Assembly: GCF_001425625.1 (NCBI RefSeq)
Contig: NZ_LMCP01000008.1
Location: 62,001 to 126,000, forward strand
Reading direction: 5' to 3'
Length of the DNA: 64,000 nt
Source: Mesorhizobium sp. Root102
GTDB taxonomy: Bacteria; Pseudomonadota; Alphaproteobacteria; Rhizobiales; Rhizobiaceae
Shown: piece by piece, positions 46,386 through 56,596 of the stretch
Position numbering within the stretch: position 1 is the stretch's first letter
Layout: every line of letters begins with the position of its first letter
The notes under the pieces: generated by a model
What the model was told of the DNA's origin: nothing
Database searches by the model: none
The model's input: only the letters and a program-made list of their open reading frames with translations
Position numbers and translations under genes: made by a program

Positions 46386-49300
46386 ATGCATGTGAGTGGG
46401 GCATTGTCGGCCAACTTCGATTATTTGAAGGAGCTCAGTCCTGAACTCCATCGTCTGGCTGTACTTGCCGAGCGATTCTTTGCGCTGGACGCTAATACCT
46501 CGCTGGTCAAGAGCCGCCAATTTGGCGAATACATGGTTAAGGAGATTGCTGCGCTCTCCGGGGCCTATAATCCGGATCGTCGTGAAACAACGTTCGAACT
46601 GCTGCGGCGCCTTCGGGCTGCGCAGATCGTTCCGCGTGAGATTGGTGACATCTTCCATGCCATCCGTAAGAGCGGGAACGAAGCCAATCACGACTTCGGG
46701 GGAACCCCAGCGGAGGCCTTGGCCGCGCTTAAGTTTTGCCGGACACTCGGCGTCTGGTATCGGCGAACATACGGTAGCGACCCGCAGTTCAAGCCCGGGC
46801 CCTTCGTTCCTCCGAAGCCCTCGAAGGACACCGACGACTCGACGCGACAGGAACTGGACAAACTGCGTCGGCAAGTGAGGGAATCAGAGGAACGGCTTCG
46901 AACACTCGAAGCCTCGGCCGAGGACCTCGCCAAGGCTCGCGCAGCGGCAGAGGAACTCGCGCGCCAAGCCTCCGAAGAAAGCGCCGTCTGGGAACAGACG
47001 GCGATCGAACTCGAAGCCAACCACGCTGAACTGACACGCAGGCTGTCGGAGCTTCAGGCGACGGCCGAGACCGTGCCCGAGCAGCAGCTGCTGGAGTTGA
47101 AACAGGCAGGCTTCGAAGCAGCAAGTCGGGTCGAGCTCGACGAGCAGCAGACGCGCCTTCTGATCGATGTTCAGCTGAGCGAGATGGGGTGGGAAGCCGA
47201 TTCGGACGCCTTGCGCCATTCCGCTGGCACACGACCGGAAGACGGACGGGCATTGGCTATCGCCGAATGGCCTTGCGTGGGCGGAAGCGTCGACTATGCC
47301 CTTTTCGTCGGCATGGTTTGCATCGGCGTGGTCGAGGCTAAGCGTGGGTCCTTTGACGTCCCTTCCACCCTCGTCCAGGCTGAACGCTATGCCCGAACCA
47401 TCTTGCTTGCGCCGGAGCAGCAACACCCAGACGGCCCATGGCAGCACGGACTCGAAGAGCCGTTTCGCGTTCCTTTCGTCTTCGCCACGAACGGTCGCCC
47501 CTTTGTCCGGCAATGGCTTACGAAATCCGGCATCTGGTACCGGGACGTGCGACGAGAGACCAACCATCCTGTGGCTCTGCCGCAGTGGTTCTCCCCTAAC
47601 GATCTTGTCGCCAAGCTGCGGACCGACGTCGATGCCGCCGTTCGCGGGCTTGCTGAGGAAAGCCTGGGCAAGGGCAAGCTTCGCCCCTACCAAGAAGATG
47701 CTGTCGCCGCGATCGAACACGCCGTTGAGGCGGGCCAGCGTCAGATTCTAATCTCAATGGCCACGGGGACAGGCAAGACCCGTACGGCTATCGCGCTCAT
47801 GTATCGCCTCCTCAAGCATAAGCGCTTCCGCCGCATCCTCTTCCTAGTCGATCGTAAGGCCCTCGGCAAACAGGCGGGCGATGCGCTGGAAACAACGGAG
47901 ATCGAAGGGCTCCTGAATTTCGCCCAGATCTACAAGGTCGCGGGCCTCGACAAGAAGGTTCCCGAACCGGAGGATCAGGTCCAGGTGGCGACCGTGCAGT
48001 CGCTGATCGCCCGCATCCTAAATGAGCCGGACGTCTCGCAACGGCCGACTCCGGGCACATTCGACTGCATCATCGTGGACGAGGCGCATCGCGGCTACAC
48101 GCTGGACGCCGAGCTGCGCGAGAGCGACATCGGCCTTCGGAATCTCGAAGACTACCAGTCGGCCTACCGCCAAATCCTCGACTATTTCGATGCCGTGAAG
48201 ATCGCGCTTACGGCAACGCCTGCTCTTCACACGCGCGAAATCTTCGGACATCCCGTCTTCCACTACGGATACCGCCAGGCTGTCGTCGAAGGTTATCTTA
48301 CCGATCACCTGCCGCCGAGGCGTATCACGACAGCGCTCTCGGAAGCCGGCATCCATTTCGAAGGCGGCGAAGAGGTCGAGATCGTCGATCGTAAGACAGG
48401 ACAGATCGACCTCTTTGCTCTGCCCGACGATGTCTCTCTTGATTATGATCTCGCCGACTTCAACAGGCGCGTCTACTCGGAATCCTTCAACCGCATTGTC
48501 TGCCGCGCCATCGCGACCGAGATTCCCCCGGACAAGCCTGGCAAGACGCTTATCTTCGCTGCCCGCGATACCCATGCAGACGACATCGTGCGACTCCTGG
48601 TCGAGGAGCTGCAGGAAGAGTATGGAACGGACGCCGTTCCTCACATCATGGTAGCGAAGATCACCGGCACGATCGACAAAGCCGACGAGCTGATCCTACG
48701 ATTCAAGAACGATCCTCTTCCGAAGTACGTCGTCACCGTCGACCTGCTCACCACCGGAATCGACGTGCCAGCGATCTCGAACCTCGTCTTCGTGCGGCGG
48801 GTGAAGAGCCGCATTCTCTACGACCAGATGATTGGCCGCGCGACCCGGCTATGCCCCGAGATTGGCAAGGAGCACTTCCGCATCTTCGACGCCGTCGATC
48901 TCTACGCCGAGTTGCAGGAGATGACCGACATGCACCCGGTCGTCGTCAAGCCTGATATCTCGCTCGGCCAGCTGGTCGCCGATCTCGGTAAGGCCGTGGA
49001 CGACGAGGACAGGCGCTGGGTCGCGGGCCAGGTGATCGTGCGCATGCGCGCACTTGGCAAGGGCATGGACGCCGAGAGCCGCGAGAGCTTCGAGCGCCAC
49101 ACCGGCGAGTCACCGGAGGATGCCGTCCAGCGGCTCGCGACCCGTTCCGGCATTGAGCTCGCAGAGTGGCTCAAGGCGCATCCGCGCGCGATGGAACTCC
49201 TGGAGCGTCGCCCCTCCGGCACGGTCCGGGCCAACGATGGCGTAGTGATCTCGACGCACGAGGACGAGCTGCTGCGCATTGAGGAAATGTTCGGCAAGAA

Positions 49301-49814
49301 CACCACGCCCGAAGATTACATCTCCGGTTTCGAGCGCTTCGTCCGCGAGAACATGAACCAGGTCCCGGCACTTATCGCCGTCACGCAGCGGCCTCGCGAC
49401 CTCACCCGCAAGGAGCTGTCAGAACTGGCTGGTCTGCTCGACGAGCGGAACTATTCCGAATCAATGCTGCGCGCGGCCTATGGCAAGGCTCGCAATGCCG
49501 ACATCGCGGCCCACATCATTGGCTTCGTGCGGCAGGCGGCGCTGGGTGATCCGTTGGTGCCATACGCGACACGGGTCGAGCGGGCGATCCTGGCCATCGA
49601 GAAGTCCCGAGCCTGGACGCCGAAGCAGAAGAACTGGTTGCGCCGCATCGGCCGGGCGCTGAAGGACAAGCCTGTGGCGGACCCCACATTGCTGGACCAG
49701 GGTGTGTTTGCAGACAAAGGCGGCTTCAATCGGATCTCGCAGGAGTTCGACGGCGCGCTCGACGATGTGCTGCACCAATTCAACGAGGCAATCTGGGGGC
49801 CTTCCGCGGCATGA
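46386..49814 (+). CDS. hsdR: Type I restriction enzyme, R subunit (HsdR) with DUF4145 N-terminus
   Basis: The motor and nuclease subunit of a type I restriction enzyme. The product of about 1142 residues has a DUF4145-like helical domain at about 25-130, a coiled coil at about 150-235, the HsdR_N PD-ExK nuclease (VDYALF...VVEAKRG) at about 275-320, and a superfamily 2 helicase core (ATGTGKT, DEAHRGY, TATPALHT). Start ATG 46386 is preferred over the TTG at 46335. HsdM, HsdS and accessory genes follow in order. Confidence 0.9.
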   Translation: MHVSGALSANFDYLKELSPELHRLAVLAERFFALDANTSLVKSRQFGEYMVKEIAALSGAYNPDRRETTFELLRRLRAAQIVPREIGDIFHAIRKSGNEANHDFGGTPAEALAALKFCRTLGVWYRRTYGSDPQFKPGPFVPPKPSKDTDDSTRQELDKLRRQVRESEERLRTLEASAEDLAKARAAAEELARQASEESAVWEQTAIELEANHAELTRRLSELQATAETVPEQQLLELKQAGFEAASRVELDEQQTRLLIDVQLSEMGWEADSDALRHSAGTRPEDGRALAIAEWPCVGGSVDYALFVGMVCIGVVEAKRGSFDVPSTLVQAERYARTILLAPEQQHPDGPWQHGLEEPFRVPFVFATNGRPFVRQWLTKSGIWYRDVRRETNHPVALPQWFSPNDLVAKLRTDVDAAVRGLAEESLGKGKLRPYQEDAVAAIEHAVEAGQRQILISMATGTGKTRTAIALMYRLLKHKRFRRILFLVDRKALGKQAGDALETTEIEGLLNFAQIYKVAGLDKKVPEPEDQVQVATVQSLIARILNEPDVSQRPTPGTFDCIIVDEAHRGYTLDAELRESDIGLRNLEDYQSAYRQILDYFDAVKIALTATPALHTREIFGHPVFHYGYRQAVVEGYLTDHLPPRRITTALSEAGIHFEGGEEVEIVDRKTGQIDLFALPDDVSLDYDLADFNRRVYSESFNRIVCRAIATEIPPDKPGKTLIFAARDTHADDIVRLLVEELQEEYGTDAVPHIMVAKITGTIDKADELILRFKNDPLPKYVVTVDLLTTGIDVPAISNLVFVRRVKSRILYDQMIGRATRLCPEIGKEHFRIFDAVDLYAELQEMTDMHPVVVKPDISLGQLVADLGKAVDDEDRRWVAGQVIVRMRALGKGMDAESRESFERHTGESPEDAVQRLATRSGIELAEWLKAHPRAMELLERRPSGTVRANDGVVISTHEDELLRIEEMFGKNTTPEDYISGFERFVRENMNQVPALIAVTQRPRDLTRKELSELAGLLDERNYSESMLRAAYGKARNADIAAHIIGFVRQAALGDPLVPYATRVERAILAIEKSRAWTPKQKNWLRRIGRALKDKPVADPTLLDQGVFADKGGFNRISQEFDGALDDVLHQFNEAIWGPSAA

Positions 49815-49879
49815 GTTGACCCAGCTCGCCCACCAGCTACAAGCGTGCAACCCGACACGAAACAGGCCGCGCCACAACC

Positions 49880-51415
49880 ATGAATGCCAATGCCATCGTC
49901 CAGAAACTCTGGCGCCTTTGCACGGTCCTCAGGAAGGACGGCATCACCTATCAGCAATATGTCACCGAGCTGACCTACCTCTTGTTCCTGAAGATGATGG
50001 CCGAGCGCAACCGCGAGACGGGCAGCCTTCCCAAAGGCATGCGCTGGGCCGATCTGGTGGCGGCGAACGGCCTCCCCAAGCTGGAGCATTACCGAAAGGT
50101 CCTTGTGACGCTCGGCGCCACCAGCACACGTCTCGGCAAGGACGACGGCCTGGTTCTGCCGCCCAGCGACAGCGCTTCGCCGGACGAGCGCAAGCGTTAT
50201 GCTGATGCGCGGCCTCTACCTGAGATGGTACAGGAGATTTTCGACAACGCCTCCACCTTCATCCGCGAACCGCAGAACCTGACGACGTTGGTGACCGCCA
50301 TCGACGAACTGGACTGGTTCTCCGACGAGCGTGACCAATTCGGCGATCTCTACGAAGGTCTTCTGCAGAAGAACGCGGAGGAGACCAAGCGCGGCGCCGG
50401 GCAGTATTTCACCCCGCGTGTGCTGATCGAGCTTCTCGTGCGCCTCATGCAGCCAAAACCCGGCGAGATGATCCAGGACCCCGCCGCAGGCACCGGCGGC
50501 TTCCTGATTGCCGCCGACCGGTACATGCGCGCCCGAACCGACAACTATTTCGATCTCGGTGGAAAGGAACAGGAGTTCCAGAAGCGCCACGCTTTCCGCG
50601 GCATGGAAAACGTGCCGGGCACGCTGCGCCTGCTTCTGATGAACCTTTACCTGCACGACCTCGATAGCGACCATGTCGATCTGGGCGACACACTCTCGGA
50701 TAAGGGCAAGGGCCTCGGCCGCGCCGACCTCATTCTCACCAATCCCCCGTTCGGCCCGGCGGGCGGCGCGCCGACGCGGGACGACCTCTCCGTCACGGCA
50801 AGCGTCTCCTCCTACCAGCTTCCCTTCGTCGAACATTGCATCCGCGCGCTGAAGCCTGGGGGACGGGCAGCGATCGTCGTGCCGGACAACGTTTTGTTCG
50901 AAGACGGGCGGGGGAAGCAGCTCCGCCAGATGATGATGAACTGGTGCGACCTGCACACCATCCTGCGCCTGCCGACCGGCATCTTTTATGCACAGGGCGT
51001 GAAGACCAATGTCATTTTCCTAACGCGGGGCAAGACCGAGACCGGCAACACCAAGTCTGTCTGGATCTACGACCTGCGCGCCCAGATGCCAAAATTCGGC
51101 AAGACCACCGCGCTGACCGAAGCCCATTTCGAATGGTTCGAAAAGGCCTTCGGCACGAGCCCCCATGGCACCGAGCGTGGGCCAGACGAAGGCGCGGCTG
51201 GACGCTGGCGAAAATTCACCCGCGCGGAGATCGCTGCGCGCAGTGACAGTCTTGACATCGCCTGGCTGCGCGAGGCGGAGGAAGAGGCGGAAGAAGGCCT
51301 GACCGAACCTGACGACATCGCCGCCGTCATATTAGGCCACCTCCAAGCCGCCACGCTGGAGATCGAGGCGCTGATGACGGAGCTGGGCGACGGGCTTCCG
51401 GAAGCGGCGGAATGA
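49880..51415 (+). CDS. hsdM: Type I restriction enzyme, M subunit (HsdM)
   Basis: The adenine-N6 methyltransferase of the type I complex. The 511-residue product has an N-terminal HsdM_N domain, the AdoMet-binding DPAAGTGGF and the catalytic NPPF (LTNPPFGPAGG). It overlaps hsdS by ATGA, which couples translation. 65 bases separate it from hsdR. Confidence 0.95.
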   Translation: MNANAIVQKLWRLCTVLRKDGITYQQYVTELTYLLFLKMMAERNRETGSLPKGMRWADLVAANGLPKLEHYRKVLVTLGATSTRLGKDDGLVLPPSDSASPDERKRYADARPLPEMVQEIFDNASTFIREPQNLTTLVTAIDELDWFSDERDQFGDLYEGLLQKNAEETKRGAGQYFTPRVLIELLVRLMQPKPGEMIQDPAAGTGGFLIAADRYMRARTDNYFDLGGKEQEFQKRHAFRGMENVPGTLRLLLMNLYLHDLDSDHVDLGDTLSDKGKGLGRADLILTNPPFGPAGGAPTRDDLSVTASVSSYQLPFVEHCIRALKPGGRAAIVVPDNVLFEDGRGKQLRQMMMNWCDLHTILRLPTGIFYAQGVKTNVIFLTRGKTETGNTKSVWIYDLRAQMPKFGKTTALTEAHFEWFEKAFGTSPHGTERGPDEGAAGRWRKFTRAEIAARSDSLDIAWLREAEEEAEEGLTEPDDIAAVILGHLQAATLEIEALMTELGDGLPEAAE

Positions 51416-52971
51416 GCGGGCTGCCGAAGGGGTGGGCTGAGACCGACTTGATGGAAATCATCGAGCTGCATGACTCAGTTCGTGTGCCACTAAACAAATC
51501 AGAGCGGTCCGCGAAACCTGGCCCCTATCCATACTATGGTGCAAATGGGCTAGTGGACCATATTGACGAGTACTTATTCGACGGCGAATTTGTGCTGCTT
51601 GCAGAGGATGGCGGAAATTTCGATGTTCCTGGAAAGCCTGTAGCATATCGCGTTGACGGCAGGTTCTGGGTTAACAACCACGCTCACATTATGAAACCGA
51701 GAGCCTCGATTCCTGCATCCTTTCTATTGCATTGGTGCAACAACTGGAACTGGATGCCGTTTGTCGGGGGGACAACTCGCCTCAAGCTTACACAAGAGGG
51801 TATGCGGAAAGTCCGTTTGGCCCTCCCACCGCTGGCCGAGCAAAAGCGCATAGTCGCCAAGCTCGATGCGCTGAACGCGAAATCCGCCCGCGCCCGCACC
51901 GAACTCGCCCGCATCGAAACCCTCGTCTCCCGCTACAAGCAGGCCGTGCTCAGCAAGGCTTTCAGTGGAGAGTTGACATCGGCGGACACTGCCAATGCGA
52001 ACAACGCAGAAATATTAACTGACGGAGTAGTTGGCTATCCGTCGCAGTGGCGACAGATGCCGCTTGGAGAGATAGCCGACATCAAGTCCGGAATTACACT
52101 CGGCAAGAGGCGTAAGCCTGATGAGCATTTGTTGGAGGTGCCGTATCTTCGCGTAGCAAACGTGCAGAGGGGTTGGCTCGATCTTAGGGAGATGAAGACG
52201 GTCCAAGTGACTGCCAAGGAAGCCAACGCGCTTTTCCTACGCGAGGGTGACGTTCTCATGAACGAAGGAGGCGATCGCGACAAACTCGGCCGAGGTTGGG
52301 TTTGGGACGGGCAGATTCCTGACTGTATTCATCAAAACCATGTGTTCCGGGTCCGCTTGGCATCCGGAACTGTTCCTCCGCGCTTCTTGTCCTATTATGC
52401 CAACGAATTCGGGCAAGAGCACTTCTTCAATGAGGGCAAGCAGACGACAAATCTTGCTTCAATAAGTAAATCGAAGCTCTCTGCGATGCAGGTTCCAGTT
52501 CCTCCATTTGAGGAGGCGATGAAGATCGTCCGCGGCATCGAATTCGCTTTTGCCAAGATCGATCGGTTGGCTGCAGAAGCGCGCCGCGCGCTGGAACTGG
52601 TGGGCAAATTGGACGATGCGATTCTTGGCAAGGCCTTCCGTGGTGAACTGGTGTCCCAGGATGAAAGCGACGACCCGGCAAGTGTACTGCTAGAGCACGT
52701 CGGCGCAGAGCGGGCGCTGGCGCCGAACGAAAGAACGAGAACAATTAGACGGAAAACCACCATGTCAACGGCCAGAGACTTCTTGAACGCAAAACTTCAA
52801 AATTGGCCGAAGGAAGGCTTCACCTTTCAAGCCCTTCGGCATGAGTTCCGTGGAAGCTATGATGACCTCAAGGAGGCGGTTTTCGCTTCGCTCTCCGATG
52901 AAAAATCGACACTGCAGCAGGTGTTTGACCAGAAAACATCCATGATGACGATCAGAAAGCGTGAACGGTGA
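51412..52971 (+). CDS. hsdS: Type I specificity subunit (HsdS) with a C-terminal extension
   Basis: The DNA-recognition subunit. The 519-residue product has two target-recognition domains (about 5-130 and 210-345), each followed by a helical spacer with a repeated pattern (AEQKRIVAKLDAL, EEAMKIVRGIEFAF). After the usual end at about residue 430 there are roughly 80 extra residues (MSTARDFLNAKLQNWPKEGF...) that look like an independent small helical domain. The stop overlaps the next gene by GTGA. Base composition is lower in GC than hsdM. Confidence 0.88.
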   Translation: MSGLPKGWAETDLMEIIELHDSVRVPLNKSERSAKPGPYPYYGANGLVDHIDEYLFDGEFVLLAEDGGNFDVPGKPVAYRVDGRFWVNNHAHIMKPRASIPASFLLHWCNNWNWMPFVGGTTRLKLTQEGMRKVRLALPPLAEQKRIVAKLDALNAKSARARTELARIETLVSRYKQAVLSKAFSGELTSADTANANNAEILTDGVVGYPSQWRQMPLGEIADIKSGITLGKRRKPDEHLLEVPYLRVANVQRGWLDLREMKTVQVTAKEANALFLREGDVLMNEGGDRDKLGRGWVWDGQIPDCIHQNHVFRVRLASGTVPPRFLSYYANEFGQEHFFNEGKQTTNLASISKSKLSAMQVPVPPFEEAMKIVRGIEFAFAKIDRLAAEARRALELVGKLDDAILGKAFRGELVSQDESDDPASVLLEHVGAERALAPNERTRTIRRKTTMSTARDFLNAKLQNWPKEGFTFQALRHEFRGSYDDLKEAVFASLSDEKSTLQQVFDQKTSMMTIRKRER

Positions 52972-54569
52972 GAATCGTCAGGGTCAGAGTTTTCGAGGCC
53001 GCTAGCTGCGGCGGATTGCTCGATGGCCTGGACATCGAGTTAATTCGACCTCGAACAGGTGGTGAGAACGCGCATTTTGTGCCGATTTGCCTTCTGGGAA
53101 AAAACGGGACGGGCAAGTCCCAGTTTCTTCAAATCATTGCAGAAATCTTTCAGGCGGCATGGCATGAGCATCGCCCCGAAGAAGAGGCAGCGGCGGCCAA
53201 TCCCGAACTACTATTCGAGATCATCTACGAGATGGATTTGCAGGGTGAAGGTGTCCGACGCGTCAAACTCAGTCGAACGCGAGAGCCATCAGGCCGTATT
53301 GGCAAAATGCTGATGGAGATTAAGCGGGACGATGGATATCGACCCTTGGCAGATAACCAACAGTCCGAGTTTGGGCAACATCTTCCGCCGCTCGTGGTTG
53401 CGTACACGTCTGGGGACAATGAGACCTTGAGCGTTCCGTTCTACGTCAGCCGATCAGGCTATGCTGCATCGGTCGCGGCTGCCGCGATGAAGGATGCGAA
53501 CGCAATCGTCCCAGATAACCGTCTGGTGTTGCTAGATTACTCTACGCATCTTGAGGTGCTAATCGCCAACCTGATGATCGGTCCGGACGACCTTCGGAGC
53601 GACCTGGTTAGACACGCGGGCTTAGCCTCCTTGCATTCATTTCGTTTGGTGATCCAGCTCAACCATCCAGATGCGCCCAAGATCAGAGGTAAGAACCTCA
53701 CCCGGAAAGGAGTACAGCTGACCGACGAGTTGGAGCAGTACATCAATCGCCTGTGCAACGCTGCTACTTGCTGGGATTACGACCCTAGGCAGGAGGTCTA
53801 CACCCTAGACTATTTGGTCGACGCCGAAAGCCGCAGGGCGTTCAGTGCGTTCTGGTCCGACACGGTAGAACTCTACAGGTCGCTACATAAGCTAGCGATG
53901 CTGAATGACCTCATGATACCGAAAAAAGCCAGAGAGCGCCTACGTAGGAACATCAAAATTCGAAAGTTTGCTTCAAAACTTCCCGAGCCTCAAGATGAGA
54001 CGAAAGTCTTCAAGATTGAGGAAGTCCGTTTTCAGAAGACAAGACATTCGGGTACACCTTCCGACGTCGACTATGTCTCCCTCTCGGATGGGGAACACCA
54101 GCAGGCACAGCTTTTTGGCATCGTCGCGATGCTCCGGGACAGGAACACGTTGTTCCTTTTGGACGAACCTGAGTCGCATTTTAATCCACTGTGGCGCGCC
54201 AAGCTAATTACAAGACTAATGGAACTCCCGGTTCAAGGGTTAGGCGAGCAAGAGTTTATTCTGACAACCCACGCGCCTTTTGTTCCATCCGACATGCGCC
54301 GCGAGCAGGTGCGGATTTTCGCCAAGGAAGACGAAAAGCTGTCGGCTCGCAGGCCGGAGATCGAAACTTTCGGAGCAACCTACGACTCCATTCTCAGCCA
54401 TTGCTTCGATATCGATCCGCCGATCTCTCAGTTGGCTCAGGAGAAGATCAACAGCTTAAAAACGACAGCGTCTGCCGAAGAGATCGAACAGGAAATGCCG
54501 CGGATTGGCTCCTCGGTCGAGAAAGCGCTTCTCGCCGATCGCCTATTCGAACTAAAGAACCAAAAATAG
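52968..54569 (+). CDS. Septu-like ABC/AAA ATPase (restriction-associated)
   Basis: The 533-residue ATPase has Walker A GKNGTGKS (residues 44-51), an ABC-like signature SLSDGEHQQ, and Walker B LFLLDEPESHFNP, followed by the switch His in TTHAPFV. This SMC/OLD-type layout matches PtuA of Septu and the ATPase found next to HsdS in some type I loci. Start GTG 52968 overlaps the hsdS stop. The next gene is an HNH nuclease, so the pair is Septu-like (PtuA/PtuB). GC content is below that of the core genome. Confidence 0.82.
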   Translation: MRIVRVRVFEAASCGGLLDGLDIELIRPRTGGENAHFVPICLLGKNGTGKSQFLQIIAEIFQAAWHEHRPEEEAAAANPELLFEIIYEMDLQGEGVRRVKLSRTREPSGRIGKMLMEIKRDDGYRPLADNQQSEFGQHLPPLVVAYTSGDNETLSVPFYVSRSGYAASVAAAAMKDANAIVPDNRLVLLDYSTHLEVLIANLMIGPDDLRSDLVRHAGLASLHSFRLVIQLNHPDAPKIRGKNLTRKGVQLTDELEQYINRLCNAATCWDYDPRQEVYTLDYLVDAESRRAFSAFWSDTVELYRSLHKLAMLNDLMIPKKARERLRRNIKIRKFASKLPEPQDETKVFKIEEVRFQKTRHSGTPSDVDYVSLSDGEHQQAQLFGIVAMLRDRNTLFLLDEPESHFNPLWRAKLITRLMELPVQGLGEQEFILTTHAPFVPSDMRREQVRIFAKEDEKLSARRPEIETFGATYDSILSHCFDIDPPISQLAQEKINSLKTTASAEEIEQEMPRIGSSVEKALLADRLFELKNQK

Positions 54570-54570
54570 C

Positions 54571-55638
54571 ATGTTCTTCACGTATCCGATTGCAGCCACA
54601 AACGACAACTGGCTCAGCTCAACACTTCTAGATATACTGCAAATTGCGTTGATGGCACTCCAGAACGGTCAAGAACCACTTGATTTCCAGGGCTCGGTTC
54701 CAGAGTTATACGAATCAGAAATTGCTCGGGGCCGGAAGTTCCCCGGTCTCTATGTCGCATTTGTCGATGCGTGCCGGCCTTTGGAAGCTAACCAACGGGA
54801 CCTTATTTTGTCGGCGCTGGCAGGCCAAAATCAGTTCCCCGAACTCTTCGCGGTCGATGCTCCATTTCACAGCATCGCGGAGGCCTTTCCTGCTGTCCAT
54901 CAGGCCACTCGAAGCCTATTTGAATATGCATTTGAAAAGCTCTCGGACCTCAGGACTCCGGGGACCGATGAGACTGTAAGAGCCCGCTACCATTATCTCG
55001 TGCACGCCCATTTTGAAGGCGGTTGCTGTCCGTTCTGCGGACTCGAAATCATGGAGGCACCAGATCCAGATCTTGTGGATCCGGATCTCGACCATTACTT
55101 GGCCGCGTCTAAATATCCATTTGCGGGAGCAAATCTCCGTAATCTCACAGCCATGGGAACGACTTGTAATCGTTCATACAAAGGTGCTCAGGATATCCTC
55201 ATGGACGAACTGAACCAAAAGGTTCACTGCTTCGATCCGTATGGGAACGAACATGTTGCGTTATCATTGGATGGTACAGTGCTTCTTCCGGGTGCGGGTG
55301 CTGGCCCTGCATGGGCTCTGACATTCGATCCTGATGTAGAGTCCCGAAACTGGCGGCGCATCTTCAAACTCGAATCCCGCATCAGGGCGAATGTTCTCGA
55401 AAAGCAATATCAGACATGGCTCAAACACTTCATAACATACGCACATAGAAACGAAATAGATATCGCGGTGAAGGAAGGAGCGATTGAAGCGATAGCTAAA
55501 TTCAAAGCTACATGTGATATGGAAAGCCTTCCCACTGTGGCTCGTCTCAAATCCAGTTTTTTCGCGCTGGTGGAAAATGCGCTTAATGACCCTGCTGGTG
55601 GAGATAGAATGCACAATTTCTTAGTCGAAGTTGCGTGA
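54571..55638 (+). CDS. HNH endonuclease (PtuB-like)
   Basis: The 355-residue protein has a treble-clef HNH core at about 152-205: CPFC (C153, C156), DHYL (D174, H175), NL (N191) and TTCNRSYKG (C199, N200). The flanks are helical. It begins two bases after the ATPase stop, so both are co-translated. The predicted role is a nuclease triggered by the ATPase. Confidence 0.8.
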   Translation: MFFTYPIAATNDNWLSSTLLDILQIALMALQNGQEPLDFQGSVPELYESEIARGRKFPGLYVAFVDACRPLEANQRDLILSALAGQNQFPELFAVDAPFHSIAEAFPAVHQATRSLFEYAFEKLSDLRTPGTDETVRARYHYLVHAHFEGGCCPFCGLEIMEAPDPDLVDPDLDHYLAASKYPFAGANLRNLTAMGTTCNRSYKGAQDILMDELNQKVHCFDPYGNEHVALSLDGTVLLPGAGAGPAWALTFDPDVESRNWRRIFKLESRIRANVLEKQYQTWLKHFITYAHRNEIDIAVKEGAIEAIAKFKATCDMESLPTVARLKSSFFALVENALNDPAGGDRMHNFLVEVA

Positions 55639-55672
55639 GTTACTAGGCTGGCACTTTACGGATGGAGACTTC

Positions 55673-56596
55673 ATGATCCCCGACTATCAAAGCCTCATGC
55701 TCCCTGTACTGCGCCTCGCTGCCGTTGGTGAAACCCGAGTCGCTGACGTAGCGGAGCGGATCGCTGACGATCTGCAGCTGACCCCAGAGGAACGGGACGA
55801 ACTCTTGCCCAGCGGACGGCAGCGCGTTCTTCATAATCGTATTCACTGGGCGAAGTTCTACATGAGCAAGGCTGGCCTGATCGCCTCGCCCGCGCGGGGC
55901 CGCTTCGTTTCAACAGATCGTGGAAGGGCGCTGCTGGACATGGCACCAGAGCGGATTGACGTGCCTCTTTTGTTGCGGGAGCCGGGGTTCCGCGAATTCT
56001 ACAGGAACGAAGGTGGCGCCGCTGAACAGGATGCCGCGATCGCAAAGTCGCTCGACGCTGCCTCACCCCATACGACGCCGGAGGAGCAGATCGATGCGGC
56101 CTATGTGTCACTCACGGCTGCGTTGCGCGACGAACTCCTTCAGCGAATCCTTGTGAACAGCCCGGGCTTCTTCGAGCAACTAATCGTCGATCTCCTAGTA
56201 GCCATGGGTTATGGCGGTAGCCACAAGGACGCAGCCGCCCAACTCGGTCGCTCCGGCGACGGCGGTGTTGACGGCATCGTCAACGAGGATCGTCTCGGCC
56301 TCGACCGCATCTATGTTCAGGCCAAACGCTACGCGCCCGGCAATCCGGTGAGCCGCCCGGACGTCAACGGTTTCGTAGGAAGCCTGGTCGGTCTCGGCGC
56401 AACCAAGGGCGTCTTCGTCACGACCTCTACCTTCAGTCAGCCCGCACGTGATTACGTCAGGCATCTGACCCAGAGGGTGATACTCATCGATGGGCAGGAA
56501 TTGGCCGATTTGATGATCGAACACGGCGTGGGCGTTCGCGGCTACCGTACGGTCGAATTCAAGCGACTGGACGAGGACTTCTTCGGCGAGGAGTGA
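55673..56596 (+). CDS. Mrr-type restriction endonuclease
   Basis: The 307-residue protein has an N-terminal winged-helix (Mrr_N-like) domain at about 1-110 and a C-terminal PD-(D/E)xK nuclease with GDGGVDGI and YVQAKRY. Mrr nucleases cut modified DNA, or DNA recognised by partner methylation. It starts 34 bases after the HNH gene and closes the six-gene run. Start is ATG 55673, preceded by GGAGAC; a TTG at 55631 is possible. Confidence 0.88.
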   Translation: MIPDYQSLMLPVLRLAAVGETRVADVAERIADDLQLTPEERDELLPSGRQRVLHNRIHWAKFYMSKAGLIASPARGRFVSTDRGRALLDMAPERIDVPLLLREPGFREFYRNEGGAAEQDAAIAKSLDAASPHTTPEEQIDAAYVSLTAALRDELLQRILVNSPGFFEQLIVDLLVAMGYGGSHKDAAAQLGRSGDGGVDGIVNEDRLGLDRIYVQAKRYAPGNPVSRPDVNGFVGSLVGLGATKGVFVTTSTFSQPARDYVRHLTQRVILIDGQELADLMIEHGVGVRGYRTVEFKRLDEDFFGEE

